A stretch of DNA of 57,439 nucleotides from a virus: positions 1 to 57,439 of the IMG/VR virus record IMGVR_UViG_3300046737_000215; one strand, given 5' to 3'. Positions 49,876-57,203 of the stretch are shown in pieces (the first letter of the stretch is position 1; every line of letters begins with the position of its first letter). A program made the translations under genes and the position numbers. The notes beneath the pieces were generated by a model. The model made no database searches, was not told where the DNA came from, and was given only the letters and a program-made list of their open reading frames with translations.

Positions 49876-50369
49876 TCTGGCCATCCGCATTTCTTGTGTG
49901 CCCTACCCGCTACCGACAAACCGATGCCGACCGCGGAAGTGACTTCCTTGTGAATAGACTTTGGCAGTTTCGAGCATGCCTCGTCTACCACTATCTTTTC
50001 CTCGGGTGAGAGAACGCACCTCGACCGAGTCTGTTCAACGTCCCGTTTTACGCCGCCCTTCCAGGCACTGGGCTTCACCCACGCGTTACCCAGGAACCCC
50101 GCCAGCGTCTGCAAATCGATTAGGTCTTGGGCGGGCACTTTGTATATTTGAATCATGTGCTCAGCCACGACAGGGTAGAGCCCGCACGACATCCGCACCT
50201 CTCTGAAAAGGTCGCCTTGTCCGCGGATGCGCTGACCCATCGTCAGCCAACTCTTATGGTTACGCAGCACGCCGGCCGCCAGTAGGCGCTCGTGGACGAA
50301 CAGCGCCCAGCCGCTACCCCCGACCTTGGCCAAGCCCGGGTCGACGGCGTAGAAGGATGAGGGTCTCAT
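49872..50369 (-). CDS. RuvC-like Holliday junction nuclease
   Basis: A 165-residue RNase H-fold protein: first acidic residue in VDPGLAK (Asp10) followed by GSGWALF, second in VVAEHM (Glu70), and a C-terminal helix HKEVTSAVGIGLSVAGR. These fit phage RuvC-like resolvases that cut branched DNA before packaging. Encoded between the polymerase group and small genes. The C-terminal acidic pair is not distinct. Confidence 0.65.
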   Translation of the reverse strand: MRPSSFYAVDPGLAKVGGSGWALFVHERLLAAGVLRNHKSWLTMGQRIRGQGDLFREVRMSCGLYPVVAEHMIQIYKVPAQDLIDLQTLAGFLGNAWVKPSAWKGGVKRDVEQTRSRCVLSPEEKIVVDEACSKLPKSIHKEVTSAVGIGLSVAGRAHKKCGWPE

Positions 50370-50983
50370 TTCGCCCTCAGCGCGGCGTCAAGCCGGAAGA
50401 CCACGCCCGGCACCACCGGCGGGTTGTCCTTGTCGGCGGCAGAGCAAACCTTCCTAAGCGCGGCTTCATCCGGCATCAGGAACTCTGCGGGCATCTCGGC
50501 GACCACGCACGAGTCGACCTTCCACACCATCCGCACCGTCGACCCGGTCGTTTCGACGTGCTGCGGGACGTGCGCCAGCGCCGCCATGACGCCCGCCGAA
50601 TCGCCGGTGGCTGCAGCGGTCTCCGCCAGCCGGAGAGCGGCGCGTTCGGCCTCTAGGCGCCCGCAAGCGGCCATTCTGAGTTTGTCGCGAATGATAGTCT
50701 CGCACTCCTTCAGCGGCTTCGTGGCCGGGCTGAACATCGCATCGATGCGCTTCTTGGCTTCGAGGAGCGGCTTCGTCAGCGACGTCCGGTTGTCTTCGAG
50801 GACCTTGATAAGCCCACGGACGTCCGAGAGACGCTCCGAGTACCACGCCTCGGCTTCGGGGGTCTTGCAAGGCGTATGCGTCAAGAACTCGACGAGCCCT
50901 ACGGCTTGCTGCTTGTATGACGCGAGCTCCGCCACGTCAACGCCTACCGATTTGACGATGGAATCTGCTTTATCCTTAGACAT
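50366..50983 (-). CDS. Helical coiled-coil protein, 205 aa
   Basis: MSKDKADSIVKSVGVDVAEL followed by long helices (RTSLTKPLLEAKKRIDAMFS, RMAACGRLEAERAALRLAET). MFSPATKPLKECE is similar in style to phage recombination-associated proteins of the DUF1351 type. Starts within the end of the 57-residue gene and overlaps the RuvC-like gene. Assignment weak. Confidence 0.55.
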   Translation of the reverse strand: MSKDKADSIVKSVGVDVAELASYKQQAVGLVEFLTHTPCKTPEAEAWYSERLSDVRGLIKVLEDNRTSLTKPLLEAKKRIDAMFSPATKPLKECETIIRDKLRMAACGRLEAERAALRLAETAAATGDSAGVMAALAHVPQHVETTGSTVRMVWKVDSCVVAEMPAEFLMPDEAALRKVCSAADKDNPPVVPGVVFRLDAALRAK

Positions 50984-51149
50984 TGTACAACCTCGCTACG
51001 GCGCAACACGCCTCAAAAGAACCTCGGGCCTTGAGCTCGTGATTTACGTACAGAAGGAGCAGGCCGGTGTACTTCCGGCGTCCGGACACCTCTCTCGAAT
51101 AGCACGCGCCCGTCAAGTCTTCTTCGCCTACGATGTGAATATTCGGCAT
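50976..51149 (-). CDS. Hypothetical protein, 57 aa
   Basis: MPNIHIVGEEDLTGACYSRE, then SGRRKYTGLLLLYVNHELKA and a Cys-rich end (FEACCAVARLYNV). Its stop overlaps the next start by eight bases. Not recognised. Confidence 0.5.
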   Translation of the reverse strand: MPNIHIVGEEDLTGACYSREVSGRRKYTGLLLLYVNHELKARGSFEACCAVARLYNV

Positions 51150-51155
51150 GTGAAA

Positions 51156-51326
51156 TCACCAAACGCTTATTTCGAGGCCCAACACGCACAAATACCCGAA
51201 GTCCGGGATGAACGAGAACGCCCAAGGTGACTTGTCTTCCCAATCGACCCATTCAGAGCGGGGCTTCCAGGTGACTAGGAGACTGCGGTTGGGTTTGTTG
51301 GAGCGATGTTCGAATAGGACTTTCAT
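51156..51326 (-). CDS. Hypothetical protein, 56 aa
   Basis: MKVLFEHRSNKPNRSLLVTW, Trp-rich (SEWVDWEDKSPWAFSF) and beta-like end. Nine bases after the polymerase stop. Not recognised. Confidence 0.5.
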   Translation of the reverse strand: MKVLFEHRSNKPNRSLLVTWKPRSEWVDWEDKSPWAFSFIPDFGYLCVLGLEISVW

Positions 51327-51335
51327 CTGGGTAGA

Positions 51336-53567
51336 CTACTTGGGTTTAGCCTGAGAGGCAAGCAAGAAGTCCTCGTACACGGCGAGCGTGCCGTCCGGCC
51401 AATAGACGGCGTCGCCGCCCGACTTCGACCATCTTCTAGTGGCGGCGGGCTTCGCCTGGATGAGGACATCCGTGCAGATTTCCTGTGCTCCGCCTACCCA
51501 AAGCTCTTCCAACCGCTTAGCTGCCGCGACGTATGTTTCTTCCGCAGATTCGACGAGGGCTTGGTCGTGGACGAACGCGATCGGCCGCGAGCCAAACAGC
51601 GCGGAAGCCGGCACGGCGTAACACTCAACCGTCACGCGCCACGTGGACTCCTTCGCGCAGTCGGACCCAAGCCCCTGGAACCATGAGTTATTCCCGTCCG
51701 TGTAGCGGCACCCGCCTCGGACGCGCAGAGAGTACGGGTGGGTCATTCGGATACCCGACTCACTCTTGGAGGTCTTGGCGCCTACCTTATTGGGCGGGCA
51801 TACCCCGGAGTTCATAATCTCCAAGTACCGCTCGCGCTGACGGTACTCCTCCTTGACCAAGCCCTTGACGACTACGAACTTGCCCTTGGCGTCCTTGCCC
51901 TTCCAGCCCGCGATGGCCTTAGCGACTTCCTCCGTGACCGTCACGCCGTAGTTGTCCTGGCAGTACCCGATGAGACGAGCCCAGCCCATTCCTCCGGGCA
52001 AACCGTACGCAGGGCCTTTGGCTAAGTTGCGCATCTCCTTGAAACGCTTCGGGTCGGTCGCCTTCATGGCGTAGCCCTCGGCCGCCGAAATCCCGTAGAT
52101 TCTCGCCCCTAGCTCCACGAGCGCCGACCGCTTCGGGTCGTTGAGGATTACCGCTAGGTCCGACTCGCCGAACAGCCACATCTCGACCTGGGCAAGCATG
52201 CACTGCTCTAGCCCGGTGAAGTCGATGTCGAGGATGACGTTGCCCGGGCGGGCCACCATTATCTCGCGCACGCCGGGGACTTCCACCTCGCCGTCGTACT
52301 TGCAGCTCTCGCAGCCCGCTCCGGCGCAACTCGGGCACGGCCCCGTCACGGCCTTCGGCGGGTTCTGGACCTGTACGCCGTACGCCATTGGGGCCTGCCC
52401 CGGCTTGGGGTCCTTGCCTTGGGAGCAGCTCGTGCGCCCCGTGGCCTTCAGCGTAGTGTAGGACGGCTGGAGCACCGGCTTCGACCACCTCTTGACCTTG
52501 GACAGCAGCGTGCCGGCTTGCCCCGAGTCCGTGTACGCGATGAGTGCCGGGGACTTAGTCGCGCGGCACGCCGCGTCGTCGAGCTTGATGTTGCCGGCCG
52601 CATCGGGGTCCTTCTCGATCATCTTCTCGGTCGGCTTGCCCCTCGGCACGGGCAGCGAGTGCTCGGTGCACCACTGAACCATATACGCCTCGGCGGCCTT
52701 CTTGTTCGCCGAGCCGTCGGGGTTGCGCAGCGGCTTAGTCTCGGTTACCTCGTAAGCGACCTTCTGCTTGGCTACCGAGCGGGTCTTGGTCTTAGAGTAC
52801 GTGACATAGGTGCTTTGGCACAACTCCGCCGCCGCCGCGAGCTCGGCAGCGGTCTTCTCGTAGAGCTTAGCCGCTTGGACAGGGTCCGACCGGAAACCGT
52901 AGCATTGCATCAGGTACAGCGCGATGGACGCTCGTACTTGGCGGTGCTGGTCCTTGAGCCACGTCGGGTGCGCGGACTGGGCCAGGTAGAGCTCGTCGGT
53001 GGCGCGCACGTCCTCGGTGACGTACGCCACGGCGTCAGCCGGCCACTCCGACACGTGGGTGCCGTAGAGCGTCCCGTAGCGCTGGCGCCAAGCGTCCGCC
53101 TTATTGGGCTGAGTCGGGGTGCTCCAGCGGGCGCAGCACGCCCCGAGGTTGGTGCGGAAGCCCGATTCTTCGGACATATCGAAGCGCGCCAGCGCGATGT
53201 GGTATAGCGTCTCGCGGAGCTCCGTACAGACGATTCGGTCTTGGTGGGCGGCGCCCAGGAGCATTTGCGCCCACTCGACTGGGCGACCCAGCTGTGCCCC
53301 GTAGGACATCAGCCCGGCCACGTCGTATGCCACTTTATGGCCCACGAAGAACAGCGACTCGTCCCGGAAGAGCGACTCGACGACTCGCGGGAACGCGGGG
53401 TCGCCAGCGCCGACTAGGTGGACCTTGCCGCCGTCGATGGCGAAGGCCAGCACCACCGGAGGAGGTGCCTGGACGCACGGCGCGATCAGCATCGATTCGG
53501 TGTCGAACGTCACGCGGATATGCGGCTTAGGCTTCGAGCGGGTCAGCGAGAAATCGAATGGTTGCAT
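51336..53567 (-). CDS. DNA polymerase, family A (3'-5' exonuclease and polymerase)
   Basis: A 743-residue polymerase. Exonuclease: FDTES (Asp22, Glu24), GHKVAYD (Asp82), YVTED (Tyr182, Asp186). Polymerase: TGRTSCSQ and QNPP (about 376-404), motif A DIDFTGLEQ (Asp447, Asp449), motif B RNLAKGPAYG (Arg513, Lys517, Tyr521), motif C VHDQ (His667, Asp668, Gln669 in place of the usual Glu). An inserted CPSCAGAGCESC (411-422) is a likely zinc site. Main replicative enzyme. The gene runs divergently from the SprT-like gene. Confidence 0.95.
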   Translation of the reverse strand: MQPFDFSLTRSKPKPHIRVTFDTESMLIAPCVQAPPPVVLAFAIDGGKVHLVGAGDPAFPRVVESLFRDESLFFVGHKVAYDVAGLMSYGAQLGRPVEWAQMLLGAAHQDRIVCTELRETLYHIALARFDMSEESGFRTNLGACCARWSTPTQPNKADAWRQRYGTLYGTHVSEWPADAVAYVTEDVRATDELYLAQSAHPTWLKDQHRQVRASIALYLMQCYGFRSDPVQAAKLYEKTAAELAAAAELCQSTYVTYSKTKTRSVAKQKVAYEVTETKPLRNPDGSANKKAAEAYMVQWCTEHSLPVPRGKPTEKMIEKDPDAAGNIKLDDAACRATKSPALIAYTDSGQAGTLLSKVKRWSKPVLQPSYTTLKATGRTSCSQGKDPKPGQAPMAYGVQVQNPPKAVTGPCPSCAGAGCESCKYDGEVEVPGVREIMVARPGNVILDIDFTGLEQCMLAQVEMWLFGESDLAVILNDPKRSALVELGARIYGISAAEGYAMKATDPKRFKEMRNLAKGPAYGLPGGMGWARLIGYCQDNYGVTVTEEVAKAIAGWKGKDAKGKFVVVKGLVKEEYRQRERYLEIMNSGVCPPNKVGAKTSKSESGIRMTHPYSLRVRGGCRYTDGNNSWFQGLGSDCAKESTWRVTVECYAVPASALFGSRPIAFVHDQALVESAEETYVAAAKRLEELWVGGAQEICTDVLIQAKPAATRRWSKSGGDAVYWPDGTLAVYEDFLLASQAKPK

Positions 53568-53611
53568 ATATTCTCCAACGATAACGCACGGTCGGCCGTC
53601 CGTCCAGCCTA

Positions 53612-53624
53612 ATCGCTAACCTAC
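53612..53624 (-). promoter_or_regulatory. TAGGTTA element upstream of the DNA polymerase gene
   Basis: Minus strand CAGTAGGTTAGCG, about 45 bases before the polymerase ATG, in the divergent gap with the SprT-like gene. Same word as in other leaders; -35 unclear. Confidence 0.4.
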
Positions 53625-53628
53625 TGAA

Positions 53629-54018
53629 GTGCTTCGACTAAAAGACATCCGGGCGGCGTTCGCCACCTATAACCGAACGCTCTTCGGCGGGCGCCTTACC
53701 GAACCTCGGTTCGCGGTAAGGAAGATGCGCGACCTGGGGTGCTGGCACGAGCCCGGGCCGAAGTACCCAACCGGGCTGCTCGTGCTGGCGTCGGGCCAGA
53801 AGCACCCGATGTCGTGGCGCGCGACGCTAGTTCACGAGCTCCTCCACATCGCGGTGCCTGACTACGAAGCGGATGACCACGGACCCTTGTTTCTAGCAGA
53901 GGCCAACAAAGTCGGCAAGCTACTAGGACTGGACGAATGCGAGCCATGCGACGCGTGGGTGTGGCCCAGCCACAACGGCTCGTGGGAGCCCCCACCCGAC
54001 GCGAACATCCTCGACTAA
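53629..54018 (+). CDS. SprT-like zinc metalloprotease
   Basis: A 129-residue protein starting at GTG. The zinc site is HELLH (69-73) with a third His at 84 (DDHGPLF). The overall pattern (AFATYNRTLFGGRLTEPRF) is typical of SprT-like proteins, which cleave DNA-crosslinked or other proteins. It starts next to the polymerase gene on the opposite strand; no ribosome site is evident, so the start may be leaderless. Confidence 0.75.
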   Translation: MLRLKDIRAAFATYNRTLFGGRLTEPRFAVRKMRDLGCWHEPGPKYPTGLLVLASGQKHPMSWRATLVHELLHIAVPDYEADDHGPLFLAEANKVGKLLGLDECEPCDAWVWPSHNGSWEPPPDANILD

Positions 54019-54021
54019 GCG

Positions 54022-54597
54022 CTACGCCGACTGAAGCTCGCGAATGGTCTCCAAGCAGTCGTTGTATCCGTTGACGCGCTGCCAGTAATCCCAACTCATC
54101 GCGGAGCGGTTCCACGGCCGATCGAACAGCAGCGCGAAGCCGCCCATCCCGGCGCCGTCTTGCCACTTCGCACAGTTGGCGTTCGAGTCATCTACCAAAA
54201 AGTCCCCAATAACGAGCTCCTTGGCCGAGGTGATGACGATGTCGGACTTGGCAAAGCCGGCTTCGTTCTGCAGCCAGTTCCAGCGCTCCATAGCCCATCG
54301 GCCGCTAGCGGGCGAGGTGCACGCCACAACCCTCCCGAGTTGCCGCAGTTCCGAGAGAAACTGCCGCGCGCCGTCGTACATCGGAAGTTGGTAGACCAAG
54401 CGCGGCGTTGAGTTAATATGGCCCCAAATGTCGGCGTCTTGTTCTTTCGTGGCTACGCACCCGGTGAAGTCGAACGTGGTGATGTCCGTGATGTCACGGG
54501 AGACGCCGTGACGAGCGCGGAGTAGGTACAGATACGTCGAGGCGAAATCGACGATGCAGCCGTCGATGTCGAGGAGGATCGTGTCCGTGCGGCTCAT
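54022..54597 (-). CDS. 5'(3')-deoxyribonucleotidase, HAD family
   Basis: A 191-residue HAD-type phosphatase: nucleophile motif LLDIDGCIVDF (Asp10, Asp12), Thr/Ser motif in VVACTSPA, and acidic motif IGDFLVDDS. Matches the 5'-nucleotidase (NT5C-like) group found in phages, which remove phosphate from deoxynucleotides. Overlaps the dNTP pyrophosphohydrolase-like gene, so the two act together on the nucleotide pool. Confidence 0.75.
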   Translation of the reverse strand: MSRTDTILLDIDGCIVDFASTYLYLLRARHGVSRDITDITTFDFTGCVATKEQDADIWGHINSTPRLVYQLPMYDGARQFLSELRQLGRVVACTSPASGRWAMERWNWLQNEAGFAKSDIVITSAKELVIGDFLVDDSNANCAKWQDGAGMGGFALLFDRPWNRSAMSWDYWQRVNGYNDCLETIRELQSA

Positions 54598-55100
54598 GAC
54601 TTCCTCGCAAAAAACTGTAGGAATGCGGCATTCGTAGCAACGTGGTCGACGTGGAGCCTACCGGACTCGGAGTCTCGCGACGTCAGCCCGTGCTTCTGGA
54701 TCTCTGCGAGGTGTCGCAGCAGCGCGGCCCGGTAGCGAGCCTCGGCATCCGGGACGAGCTGCCAAGAATCGGGCGCGTACTTGGCTGCGCCGTACGCCAA
54801 CACGTCGCCGATGCCCTCCAGGCACTCGCCTGGGATAAGGTCCATGCGGCTCTTCCCGGAGTCAAACTTACGGGAGTGATAGTCGTCGGTTCTGGCGACG
54901 GGCGCTTCGACGACGGGCTCGGTCATGAGCGAGATGTTGTCATTCGAGGCGACCAGGTCGACGTAGCATTCGTCCTCCCCGTCGTCCGGGTCGTAGCCGA
55001 TAGTTTCGGGACGTACGTAAGTGACCGTTGCCGGTCCACGATATCCGGTGTAGCTGTCATGAATCTCGACCCTATCGCCAACTTTGAACTTGCTCGTCAT
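54594..55100 (-). CDS. dATP/dGTP diphosphohydrolase-like protein with KOW-like N-terminus
   Basis: A 168-residue protein. ATG at 55100 after GAAGGAGAAGAT. N-terminal FKVGDRVEIHDSYTGYRGPA is a small beta barrel (KOW/SH3-like). The rest has the DUF5664 pattern: KFDSGKSRMDLIPGECLEGI, YGAAKYAPDSWQ, ARYRAALLRHL, SESGRLHVDHVATN. Related enzymes (MazZ type) remove pyrophosphate from dATP or dGTP. No PurZ is present, so 2-aminoadenine DNA is not indicated. Coupled to the nucleotidase gene. Confidence 0.7.
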   Translation of the reverse strand: MTSKFKVGDRVEIHDSYTGYRGPATVTYVRPETIGYDPDDGEDECYVDLVASNDNISLMTEPVVEAPVARTDDYHSRKFDSGKSRMDLIPGECLEGIGDVLAYGAAKYAPDSWQLVPDAEARYRAALLRHLAEIQKHGLTSRDSESGRLHVDHVATNAAFLQFFARKS

Positions 55101-55149
55101 ATCTTCTCCTTCGGGGGCGCACCCGGTACAGCCCGGCCAGCCCCAGCAA

Positions 55150-55190
55150 CTCGATTGATGTCCCATATTGGATTCTTTCTAGTGGAGGGT
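55150..55190 (-). promoter_or_regulatory. Possible promoter upstream of the dNTP hydrolase gene
   Basis: On the minus strand TTGACC followed after 17 bases by CAATAT, in the 89-base gap after the phosphoesterase gene. The -10 is only partly matching. Confidence 0.35.
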
Positions 55191-56530
55191 CAAGCTCGGA
55201 ACGACGAGCCGATGACGACAACCATCTGCCTTTTGCCGTCGTGGTGCAGAACGCAATGGGCTTGGGTCCACGAACTTGGCTTTTTGTTGTATGACATCTC
55301 CAACTTGGCGGTGACGCCGACCTGGAAGGCGCCGTCCCGGATACCGCACGTATGGCTATGCCCGATCGTCACCTTGCAGCCCAGCTTCGAGTACCCGAGC
55401 AGCGACCCTCGGGAGCCGTTCGTTCCGGCGTCGCCATGAAAAGCGTGCTCTACATCCGCCAACATCAGCGAGTCCTCGCGCCCGAGGAAGCGCACCGAGT
55501 CGGGCACTCCCAGACGTCGACACTCGGTCGCCAAGATGTCTGGCCACTTTTTCGTCTCCCGGAAAGACTCGTACTGGTTGGTCCACAGTCGGTGCCAGTA
55601 CGGGGTGTTGATGGGGTCGGCGGCGGGGTCGTGCTCGTCCAACCAGCGGCCGAGGTGGTCGTGGTGGTTGCTCGCGACAACGTCGACCTCGTCGGCGCCC
55701 CAGCGGCTAAAGGCCCCCAGCATCGCGGCGGTCGACCGGACTTCGTCCTCGACCTCCAGCAGCCGCTTGACGTACTTCGCCTTAGGGGAGCGTTCGTGGT
55801 GCGACCGGGTCGCCCCATCGAATACGTCGTGGAGGACGAGGTGCTGCGGACGCACGCACTCCACGAGCGCCTTGGCGGCCTTCAGCGAGGCGATATCCTC
55901 GTGCCCTACGTGGATGTCACCGAGCACCACGCTGAGGGCGCGCTCAGCCTCGTAGGCGCCTTCCGGGGTGTAGCGGACATCCAAGTCCGTGAACGCCCCG
56001 GACTTACACGCCGAGACGTTTCGGACGTGAAAGCGCTTGCCGACGACTTCGACGACGACGGCGCCCAAGACGTGGTGCTCCTTCGCCTTGACCCCGGCGC
56101 GGGACGCCGAGTAGCGGGGCAGCGTACACGCGCCCGTGGACCAAATAATACGGGGAACGCGGTTGGTGGTCGGCACGACGGTTAGGGCGCGCTTGACGTG
56201 CCCCACGATGGCCGAGGTGCCTTTGCACAGAACCTCTAACCCCGTAGTCGGGTTGCCAGCCGTTGGCTGCACGGGCAGGTCCGCGAAGAGGGTCAGATTC
56301 TCGCCGAGCACTCGACGCTTGCGCGTCAAAAACGGCAGTACGGCTGCCGCATAGGTGGCGTCTTTGATACGCTTGTCTTTACCGCGCTTGGCGGTAGGGT
56401 TGACGTACTTGGCAGCGACCACGATGATCTCGGCGTCGTTGTGCTCAGCGTAAGCTTCGATGGACGCCCAAAAGCCCTTGTGAAGGGGCGACTCGTTCAC
56501 TGCGGTCGTAATGATGTAGTTGCGGGTCAT
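55190..56530 (-). CDS. Calcineurin-like metallophosphoesterase
   Basis: A 446-residue protein. The metal-binding pattern is in the C-terminal half: GDIHVGH (Asp205, His207), LHDVFDG (Asp235/Asp238), SNHHDH (Asn288, His289) and IGHSHT. The N-terminal 190 residues are an additional domain of unknown role. Large phage phosphoesterases of this kind may act on nucleic acids or nucleotides. Overlaps the small upstream gene by ATGA. Confidence 0.75.
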   Translation of the reverse strand: MTRNYIITTAVNESPLHKGFWASIEAYAEHNDAEIIVVAAKYVNPTAKRGKDKRIKDATYAAAVLPFLTRKRRVLGENLTLFADLPVQPTAGNPTTGLEVLCKGTSAIVGHVKRALTVVPTTNRVPRIIWSTGACTLPRYSASRAGVKAKEHHVLGAVVVEVVGKRFHVRNVSACKSGAFTDLDVRYTPEGAYEAERALSVVLGDIHVGHEDIASLKAAKALVECVRPQHLVLHDVFDGATRSHHERSPKAKYVKRLLEVEDEVRSTAAMLGAFSRWGADEVDVVASNHHDHLGRWLDEHDPAADPINTPYWHRLWTNQYESFRETKKWPDILATECRRLGVPDSVRFLGREDSLMLADVEHAFHGDAGTNGSRGSLLGYSKLGCKVTIGHSHTCGIRDGAFQVGVTAKLEMSYNKKPSSWTQAHCVLHHDGKRQMVVVIGSSFRA

Positions 56531-56673
56531 TTGGTCTTGACTTCCTTCATCTTCTTGGCGTCTGCCGCAGCCACGAGGACGTACTGCATAACGTACACGG
56601 CGCCCGAGGGGTCCTTGGATTGAAAGTATCCGAACGAGCCGTCCGGGAGTTCTACCAGCGTGCCGGGTTTCAT
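56527..56673 (-). CDS. Hypothetical protein, 48 aa
   Basis: MKPGTLVELPDGSFGYFQSK then a beta-strand/helix end rich in Lys (ADAKKMKEVKTK). Could be a small SH3-like fold. Overlaps both neighbours (ATGA). Not recognised. Confidence 0.6.
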   Translation of the reverse strand: MKPGTLVELPDGSFGYFQSKDPSGAVYVMQYVLVAAADAKKMKEVKTK

Positions 56674-56921
56674 CCTTCCGGCTCGCTCTTGACGCCGACG
56701 TCCGCCAACGCCTTTTCCAGTCCCGCGACGGTCTCGCGGATGGACTGCTCGACCGTGGGGTTCGCCTGCTTCGCCATCCGGCGGCGGGCGCCTGACAGCG
56801 TGTTGCCGGCGAGGGCCATAGTGGCGGTCGAGCAATCGGGCAGCTTGCCGGAGCCTTCGAGGGCGTCGAGGATGTAGTTCGTGCGGGCGAGTTTGCGGGC
56901 GATTTTACGGGCGATAGACAT
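56670..56921 (-). CDS. Hypothetical protein, 83 aa
   Basis: The ATG at 56921 follows AGGAG. Basic helical protein: MSIARKIARKLARTNYILDA, then GARRRMAKQANPTVEQSIRE and an acidic end. First gene of the rightmost operon; coupled to the next. May bind nucleic acid. Not recognised. Confidence 0.65.
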   Translation of the reverse strand: MSIARKIARKLARTNYILDALEGSGKLPDCSTATMALAGNTLSGARRRMAKQANPTVEQSIRETVAGLEKALADVGVKSEPEG

Positions 56922-57099
56922 TTTAGCTCCTGTATCGGTTAGAAAGTGCCCGTCTTTCCGAGCTGTCCCTGCCGGTACCGCCGGCAGCCGTTCCCTCTTA
57001 CGGGCTGGGTGCATTCCCAAATAGAGGGGCATGGCGACGCGTCTAACGTCCACACTGTGGAAACCCCGAGCGCGTTAAGCCCCGGAGAGTTCATGCCCC

Positions 57100-57174
57100 A
57101 ACTAACCCTCGAAGCGCCTGAACCATTCAGGCGGGCTTTTGCGACACATTAGTGCCGACCTTCGAGGGTTAGTT
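57100..57174. repeat. Nested inverted repeat
   Basis: A perfect 15-bp outer inverted repeat (57100-57114 and 57160-57174), AACTAACCCTCGAAG, enclosing a terminator hairpin (57115-57140). It lies between the HNH gene and the 83-residue gene. Confidence 0.9.
57115..57140 (+). terminator. Intrinsic terminator, plus strand
   Basis: CGCCTGAA, CCA loop, TTCAGGCG, then GGCTTTT. Points along the plus strand, where no gene is evident upstream; it could block antisense transcription. Confidence 0.75.
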
Positions 57175-57203
57175 AGGGCCGCGACCGAAGTCGCGACGGT
57201 GGG

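Noticed and set aside
54594-55100. MazZ-like enzyme taken as evidence for 2-aminoadenine (Z) DNA.
   Set aside because: No PurZ-type adenylosuccinate synthetase is encoded in the window.
55101-55166. In-frame upstream start adding a Cys-rich 22-residue extension to the dNTP hydrolase.
   Set aside because: The ATG at 55100 has a strong ribosome site and the upstream ATG falls on the putative -10.
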